From NCBI RefSeq assembly GCF_910592395.1, contig NC_088310.1, forward strand, positions 18,793,501-18,857,500: a DNA stretch of 64,000 bases, given 5' to 3'. Numbering within the stretch: the stretch's first letter is position 1; each line of letters opens with the position of its first letter. Positions 58,053 to 64,000 of this stretch are shown piece by piece. Both the position numbers and the translations under genes were made by a program. The notes under the pieces were generated by a model, which had not been told where the DNA came from, did not search any database, and was given only the letters and a program-made list of their open reading frames with translations. This DNA is from Lineus longissimus (lineage: Eukaryota > Nemertea > Pilidiophora > Heteronemertea > Lineidae).

Positions 58053-61000
58053 GTAAGTCTTTCAGTTTGTATGGCTGTCCCTCCTTGAAGATGAAATGGA
58101 GAATTTGTTGACGTTTGTCTGGTCCAAATTTAGACAAACGTGGCAAAGAATGGCGATGTGGAAATTTGCCTGTGTAAAACCACAGCGCACTTCGCGACCG
58201 TCGATTTCCCCGGTTTTGAGGGGTTGAAATGTCAGTACTTTCACATCCAAAAGCCTTGAACCATGCATCAATGACTGCAGGCCAATATCATTAATATATC
58301 ATTTGAATAAAAGTTGTAGGAATAGTTTTTTCGAGATGGTTTGTAAACTTTTTCTCGATTCATTTTCTTGCTTGCTCAGCATGATTACCTGCTGTGTGTT
58401 TAGTGTAGCATAGTGTAGTGCATTCGCATTGTAGTCTACAGGGTGTGCCAAGGAGATGCCTACTCTTTTCGGTGTTGTTTGTTTTTTTGACGCAGTTATC
58501 ATTTTGGCCGCTAATGATGTCAATGATTATGAAAATAAGTTAAAGCCGCGTTGGCAGTGTAATGATACGTATGTAGGCCTATAACGTTCCGACGGGACAA
58601 CAATGAACAATGTCATGCATACTATACTGATAGACCTCGTCGTCGACGTATGATAGGGCTTATCATGGTTGTGCATGATTGGGGAAAGAAGCGCTCCAGA
58701 ATACCCACTCGCTGAGTAATTGGAGCGCTTTACAATGCCAACATTGATTGATTGATTGATTGATATCGCCATTTTATCTGGGAATTTTAAACGTCATGAC
58801 ATTCTGATACTTCATTCATAGGCAAATCTCTTGGGAACACTGATTGTCGATTGTTTTTTTCAGCAAAAGTTGTATCGCTCCGTTGTTGAGGATGTGATCA
58901 ACAATGTGCGTGAAGCATTCCTCGATGAGGGCCTCGATGACCAAGTTCTTCTAGAGTTGAAACAGGTATGTTGAGTTGAAGTCAGCTGGGCTATTGCCAA
59001 AGGCTGTGGCTATTCGTACCGTGACAGGGCCGGCTGGCCTGGCTGGAAGTCAAGTACCCTACCCACACCCGGAGCCAGGAGTAAAAGCACTTCCAACACT
59101 CGTCACAAACAAACACCACCTCAATCATGAATTAGGCCTACTTTCCTTACCCACCATCACCCATGTCACCACGGTGCGATCTATTTATTCACTCCGTATT
59201 ATTCGCACCATCACGATACGGTACCTTTCACCGTAACAGTGTTTCTGACGGTGCGAATAAAACCGAAAACAATGGCCTCATGCACCGTGGCGGTTCGAAT
59301 AGCCAGTTCAATTGCCAAAACCAAGAACGGTTCATCCAGCTGGAGCTTATCCCGTTTTCCGTAGCATCAGGCGACACGAGTAAAACTCCCCCTGGATAGG
59401 CAAACCTAGAAGTAGAAGTTGCTGTGTCAATCAGTCTTACGAATCCACTTTCAGATATGGGAGAGCAAATTGATGCAATCAAAAGCTGTTGACGCCATGC
59501 CCACTGAACAGGACCAAGTCCTACTCGGACAGTACAACGCCCTTCAGCAGCAACAGAAGTTACAACAATCAAAACAGCCAATGCAAATGCCAGTCCATGC
59601 CCAGCCAAGACCAGCGCAAGGTACAGTATCGCGGATGCCTTCTTGTAAGATATTAGTGTTATTTGTATTGTAGTCTTGGTGAATATTTTGTGATTCTTCT
59701 TGCGCTGGGTCCAGGGATGCCAGCCAATCAATTGTTTCATTAAAAATGTAGTGCAATTATACCAGTTGTTGTAAAATTTATAGAAATTTGTGAAATAAAA
59801 TCGTATTGTTATTAGTAAAAGTTAACACACCAAAGCATTCCGTAAACGTATCTCACTGACATCTACAGACTTAAGTATAAATGCAAACACTAGAAGGCTA
59901 AGTAAAAACCTAAGGTATTCGGTAAACGAAACTCATTGACATAATGTATATAGACTTTCGTGGATGCAACTCGTTGAGTTCTTTTGTACCCTGAAACATT
60001 CCGGGTAAATATTCCCGGGTCTGGCCTTGGAATAATCAACCAAGTTTTTGCATGGCTAGGTAGACCACCAGTGGGACTTTGTAAGACTGGTTTAGTGTCT
60101 GATTCCTTTCAGAGGATGTTTACTGTTTTTAAACTGTAATTAACATTATCATATAAAACATTAAATATTTTCTTCTCTTTCTATCATTTCAGTCACCTTA
60201 CAGAACGTTAACCAACAAGGTGCGGTACAGATGATGTCCAATTTTCCTGGTCGTATTGATATGGTAGGTTTTGAATGATGTTCAGAAAGAATCTTTTTTA
60301 TATTCAAGTAGATCTACAAAAATAAGCAACAAACCATTAAATACCCAGCTTTCTAACATTGGTTGTGGTATGAAGAGTGAGATTCTCCCAAGTTTAGGTG
60401 GCAAGTCCACTTTTTCTACTGGCAATAGCATGGTAGTAGTGGATTATCCTATAGCAGCAGTTGTTGGCTAATCCAACAGAATGAGCCCCTCCCACCGCTT
60501 GTACAAGTACAGTTGAACCTCCCTTAGCGGACACCACTCTATTGAGGACAGCCTCTCTATCAAGGACACTAGTTTTGGTCCAGATATGATTGTTTCCATT
60601 CAGTGTGCCCTCACTAGTCACCTCTCTATTAAGGACAGCAATTGTCTGTCCCAAGGGTGTCCTTAAGAGTGAGGTTCTACCTTATTTAATACATTCTGTC
60701 CAATAACAAGCCACTAAGATCACTTCAGTCTTCTGATTGAAAAAACATTCACAGCCTTCCGAAAGCAATAATTTTTTACCTGGTAGTGATGACTGATGGA
60801 GGATTGCCCTCAATTCAAAAAAGGCCAAAGTCTGCATCCCATTGCTTGGCTCATTTGCAAGAAACTGGATGCTCTATTTGGGTTTAGTTCCAGTAAAAGT
60901 CAACTTTTGGAAATCATCAAATTGTAGCGTTGTATTTGTAAAAGTTCTTGAATATGAGTTTTTTTGTCGGTGCATTGTGCTATGGTAATGCCCCGTTGTT

Positions 61001-63853
61001 CAAGACAGTCGTTCCTAACTTGGTGTTTACTGAGTGAAGGAGATAGTACCAGGGTATTGAAAAATAACTACTAGCCTGTGACCATCGCAAAACTCTCTCT
61101 TTTGTAAATGATGTTTCCCTCCTTGCATCTAGGGTGGATATGGTGCGAGTAGATCATACAGTGATCGCAATCGCATGAATCACCTCTACAATCGCCATAT
61201 GATGCCCCCACAGCACCAGCACCACCACGTTGTAAGTTCAGAGGTCACGGTCTGCCTTCTGGTGGTTTGTACTGGTTGTGGCCTTGACATTTGCTGCCTG
61301 TGAGGGTGGGAGTTCACGGTGCTATGTCTTGAAGATCATGTCTTGTTTTGTTGCTGTCAATGGCATTGAGGTCTTGAGACGACACACTGACACAAAACAA
61401 AATGTCTGCTTTATCGCACGTACTCTGCAATTTTAGTCGCAGGTTGTAGCGAGAGAAGTCATGAAAGTCACTTGTTTGTGCAAGACTTAAAAGACAAAGA
61501 TAGTTTATTACTTCAAACCAGATACCGGTATTTACGGAATGCCTCCGGTTAAACTTCCATTGAATAATTTGCAAGGTGGTGGGGGACGAGATTTTCCTTT
61601 CCCTACGCTTAGTGTATCAGATTTTATTTCACCTCGGGTGGTGGTCTGTTTTATTTTTAGGTTTAGTCTGGGGTTCTTAGCTGGAAGTGGAATGGCTATT
61701 TTAGTTTTGCATTTTGCTTGAAGTTGCAAATATTTCGCCATGTTTTATTGGGTTCCTAGGTTTCATATTTTTCTGCAAGTTGGAGATTGTAGATCTGTAA
61801 TTGATTTATCCTGATGGTTAGAATGCTATGTAGTGTATGGTTGGGTGGGTGTGCTGTGACTATTGTCATCAGACTGATGTTATACTTAAATGAATTGATA
61901 GCCAATGGTGCTTACGAAGCTAGTCGAATGTGTTATCAATATGTACAGACATTTAGTGAAGACCTCATTTGATTAAAAAGTATAAGAAGAATAACCTTTT
62001 TCAACGAATACAGCTAATCTCGGTCGTATAAGGGCTTTTAATCCAATGAAAAAAAATCTTTCCTCCATCACCTGTACTACAGGGATAATCATGGGAGTGT
62101 TTTGAATAATGTTGAATTACTTAAAAGTATGCACGTTTTGATTACATAGATTATACACGTATTGCCACAGGGGACCAGGGCTGAGGCTGTAACAATTAGG
62201 CTTGGCAAGATTACGACGTTGATCAAGAATAATAATGGAATTCTTGATATGATTTATACTGAATTAAAGATTATGACACGAGGAATATATGCTAAATGCA
62301 TTTGTCCACTCTTTGACCTCGACCTTGATATCCTTTTGTTGCTGTGACCTCGACCTTGTTATCCTTTTGTTGCTGTGACCTCACTGCTGACTTCATTTTT
62401 CAGAGCAATGCCGCTGCCGCTGCAGCAGTTGCATTACCTCCTGTTTATCAACAGCAGTTTCCTGCCGGTAGCATTACACTTCAACCAACAGGTAAGGGTG
62501 TGCGAGACGAAAGTGAAAGTGGATTTTGTATTGGTCTTTTTATATAAACTCCAAGTCCCGTACATTTAAATTCAAAAATGTAAAAGCTATTTGATGCAAT
62601 ACCAACACGTAAGGGTGAGGTAGTTGAAAGTGAAAGTAAATTTTGTCAGATTATTCGATAAACTCAAAGTCCAATACGATCAAAAATTCAAAAGTTACGT
62701 CAATTTTAAAAACGTGCTTGACGTTTTGGCGTGAATACCACAAAATCAATGGAATAGCTGATTTAAGAATTGATTATGGGATATTAAACCACCCTCGTTT
62801 TACTTGAAACTTTGACCTGCCAGTTGACATCGCATCCGAAACACTGTGATGACATGTTTAAGCCAGTTGAAGGGGGCCAGTACATGTACAATACAATGCC
62901 GATTTTGCCTGTAATCAGCCTATGTAAAGAGTAACAGACACACCTCAACCAACACAATGCATCATCACAATTTGTATGGCAAGCTCTTTTTTTCCGTACC
63001 TTGTATTTCCTTGTCACCCCTCAACCAACTCAACGTATCATCACAATCTGTATGGCAAGCTCTTTTTTTCCGTACCTTGTATTTCCTCGTCACCTGAGTT
63101 CTCCATTCCCATTCAGACCAAGGCACGTTCATTCTCCACCAAGCGCCATCTGGCACACACCAAGCCAACATGGTCGCCTCGAACACTCCGTTACAGACGA
63201 TACAAATGGGCACTCCAATCCAAGCGGGACAGATGAAAACTATACCTATCAAGGGGGTGAGAACCAATTTCAACTTGAGTCTTTCGTTACCTAAGTAGTT
63301 TATTGTGTGAGGATGTTTCCTAACCCGGACCTTACTGTAAACAAAAACCAGCAAATTTCAACTTGAGTATTTCGTTACCTGAGTAGTTTATTGTGTGAGG
63401 ATGTTTCCTAACCCGGACCTTACTGTAAACAAAAACCAGCAAATTTCAACTTGAGTCTTTCGTTTCCTAAGTAGTTTATTGTGTGAGGATGTTTCCTAAC
63501 CCGGACCTTACTGTAAACAAAAACCAGCAAATTTCAACTTGAGTCTTTCGTTTCCTAAGTAGTTTATTGTGTGAGGATGTTTCCTAACCCGGACCTTACT
63601 GTAAACAAAAACCAGCAAATCTGGCTTTTCAAACAGAATTTCACTTCATTCTTTTATCACTTTGCCCTGGCAGCTCACAGTCACATTGTCACAACCAATG
63701 TTTCTTTTTTAGGTCCCGACGACCCAAGGAATTATCCAATTGGATGGGGCCAATGACACCAGTTCCGAGGAGGATGACTTTGAAGAAGATGACAAGGATG
63801 ATGACGATGATGAACAGAATGACGAAGAAAATGATGGCCAAGGAGAAGAAGAG
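58032..63853 (+). CDS. GTF2A1: TFIIA alpha/beta precursor, exons 1-8 (3' end beyond window)
   Basis: TFIIA stabilises TBP on the TATA element during RNA polymerase II preinitiation complex assembly in the nucleus. Coding exons are 58032-58052, 58864-58965, 59455-59620, 60193-60263, 61133-61231, 62404-62491, 63117-63256 and 63713-63853, joined in phase to 276 residues. Residues 8-60 (KLYRSVVEDVINNVREAFLD, LELKQIWESKLMQSKAVDA) form the conserved N-terminal helical domain. A Gln/His/Ala-rich low-complexity linker follows. QLDGANDTSSEED matches the taspase-1 cleavage site that splits the human precursor into alpha and beta. It is followed by the acidic stretch DDKDDDDDEQNDEENDGQGE. The C-terminal beta domain (the KWKFHLKDGIM-type block in human) is not in the window. 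Confidence 0.97.
58683..58763. repeat. Probable LINE/SINE 3' tail with (TTGA)n in GTF2A1 intron 1
   Basis: AGCGCTCCA (about 58684-58692) pairs with TGGAGCGCT further right, followed by TTACAATGCCAACA and five TTGA repeats ending near 58763. A GCGCTTTACAA hairpin plus a short tandem tail is a usual 3' end of marine-invertebrate non-LTR elements and their SINEs. Only the tail is present. Confidence 0.5.
58864..58965 (+). CDS. GTF2A1: GTF2A1 exon 2
   Basis: It encodes QKLYRSVVEDVINNVREAFL and DEGLDDQVLLELKQ, the first helices of the alpha-subunit bundle. Phase 0 at both ends. Confidence 0.97.
59455..59620 (+). CDS. GTF2A1: GTF2A1 exon 3
   Basis: It encodes IWESKLMQSKAVDAMPTEQD then a Gln-rich stretch (YNALQQQQKLQQSKQ) ending QPRPAQ, donor GTACAG, phase 1. 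The opposite-strand 170-codon open frame at 59228-59740 is a shadow. Confidence 0.96.
60193..60263 (+). CDS. GTF2A1: GTF2A1 exon 4
   Basis: It encodes VTLQNVNQQGAVQMM and SNFPGRIDM in the linker. Acceptor ATCATTTCAG, donor GTAGGT. The phase restores the frame of exon 3. Confidence 0.88.
61133..61231 (+). CDS. GTF2A1: GTF2A1 exon 5
   Basis: It encodes GGYGASRSYSDRNRMNHLYN and a His/Gln-rich end (MMPPQQHQHHHV). 33 codons in phase 0. It is not obviously conserved with human and could be alternatively spliced without a frame change. Confidence 0.8.
62314..62385. repeat. 31-bp direct duplication just upstream of exon 6
   Basis: TGACCTCGACCTTG plus TATCCTTTTGTTGCTG occurs twice (starting 62314 and 62345), and a third TGACCTC follows at 62376. 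It contributes to the pyrimidine-rich stretch before the exon 6 acceptor. Confidence 0.8.
62404..62491 (+). CDS. GTF2A1: GTF2A1 exon 6
   Basis: It encodes SNAAAAAAVALPPVYQQQFP and AGSITLQPT, comparable to the Ala-rich TAATLALP part of the human linker. Acceptor TTTTTCAG, donor GTAAGG, phase 1. Confidence 0.9.
62944..63094. repeat. 76-bp tandem duplication in GTF2A1 intron 6
   Basis: Two direct copies begin at 62944 and 63020 with CTCAACCAAC and include TATGGCAAGCTCTTTTTTTC and CGTACCTTGTATTTCC. The second ends 22 bp before the exon 7 acceptor. Confidence 0.88.
63117..63256 (+). CDS. GTF2A1: GTF2A1 exon 7
   Basis: It encodes DQGTFILHQAPSGTHQANMV then NTPLQTIQMGTPIQAGQMKT and IPIKG. Phase 1 in, phase 0 out before GTGAGA. 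Confidence 0.92.
63268..63620. repeat. 88-bp minisatellite, four units, in GTF2A1 intron 7
   Basis: CAACTTGAGT anchors start at 63271, 63359, 63447 and 63535, exactly 88 bp apart. Units are nearly identical (one to three differences), so the expansion is recent. Confidence 0.94.
63713..63853 (+). CDS. GTF2A1: GTF2A1 exon 8 (cleavage site and acidic region)
   Basis: It encodes VPTTQGIIQLDGANDTSSEE then a run of Asp/Glu to GQGEEE, donor GTAATA, phase 0. QLDGAND fits the taspase-1 pattern Q-(V/L/I/F)-D-G with cleavage before the Gly. Confidence 0.97.
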
Positions 63854-64000
63854 GTAATACTCATTGCTACAGAAAGGTCTTCTTCAATGGTCAGGGCTGG
63901 TCCTGACTTAAGAATTGAGGTCGGAAGTTGTTTTCAACATTCGTTTTTCCAACTGTTTTCCTGTTTCAGATGAGGACTTGCCTTGTCAATGTCTAAAATC

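Noticed and set aside
59228-59740. 170-codon minus-strand open frame
   Set aside because: It runs antisense across GTF2A1 exon 3 and is a shadow of that exon and its flanks.

Overview
The window looks like nuclear genomic DNA from a marine invertebrate. Its genes are split by spliceosomal introns with GT-AG borders. It is AT-leaning, and rich in minisatellites and short foldback elements. It carries a eukaryotic elongator tRNA-Met gene and animal-specific gene families. The common palindromic TACATGTA-type words and the repeat style suggest a lophotrochozoan (mollusc or brachiopod-like). That placement is a weak inference. Nothing bacterial, phage or viral was recognised.

Layout. (1) About 1-29.6 kb is a gene-poor stretch. 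It holds one intact tRNA-Met(CAT) at 1627-1699 with a degenerate second copy and a 3' remnant nearby, several miniature inverted-repeat elements, a roughly 19-copy minisatellite at 18.57-19.35 kb, and a possible chain of unassigned exons at 20.4-22.8 kb. (2) 29642-41090, minus strand: a complete four-exon gene for a dual-specificity MAP kinase phosphatase, orthologous to DUSP10/MKP-5, with a rhodanese-like domain and an [11 protein letters not shown] active site. (3) 41.1-48.6 kb is intergenic, with a perfect 22-bp hairpin and a duplicated repeat. (4) 48590-53411, plus strand: six exons of a kelch-repeat protein whose introns repeatedly interrupt the Gly-Gly doublets in phase 1. It is followed to about 57.4 kb by a tandem array of its last two exons: three near-identical extra copies of the terminal exon and a decayed fifth unit. 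(5) 58032 to the right edge, plus strand: the first eight coding exons of GTF2A1 (TFIIA alpha/beta precursor), preceded by a TATA box, an inverted CCAAT and an E-box. The C-terminal beta domain lies beyond the window.

The three protein genes have unrelated jobs: stress-kinase shut-off, a kelch propeller of unknown function, and basal transcription. The most unusual structure is the kelch 3'-exon array. Each unit carries an intact splice acceptor, stop codon and AATAAA signal, and each starts at a poly-C plus CCA microsatellite whose length sets whether an upstream ATG reads in frame into kelch sequence. A second broad signal is a strong excess of bZIP/AP-1 (TGASTCA) and CRE (TGACGTCA) words over most of the window, including around the MAP kinase phosphatase gene.
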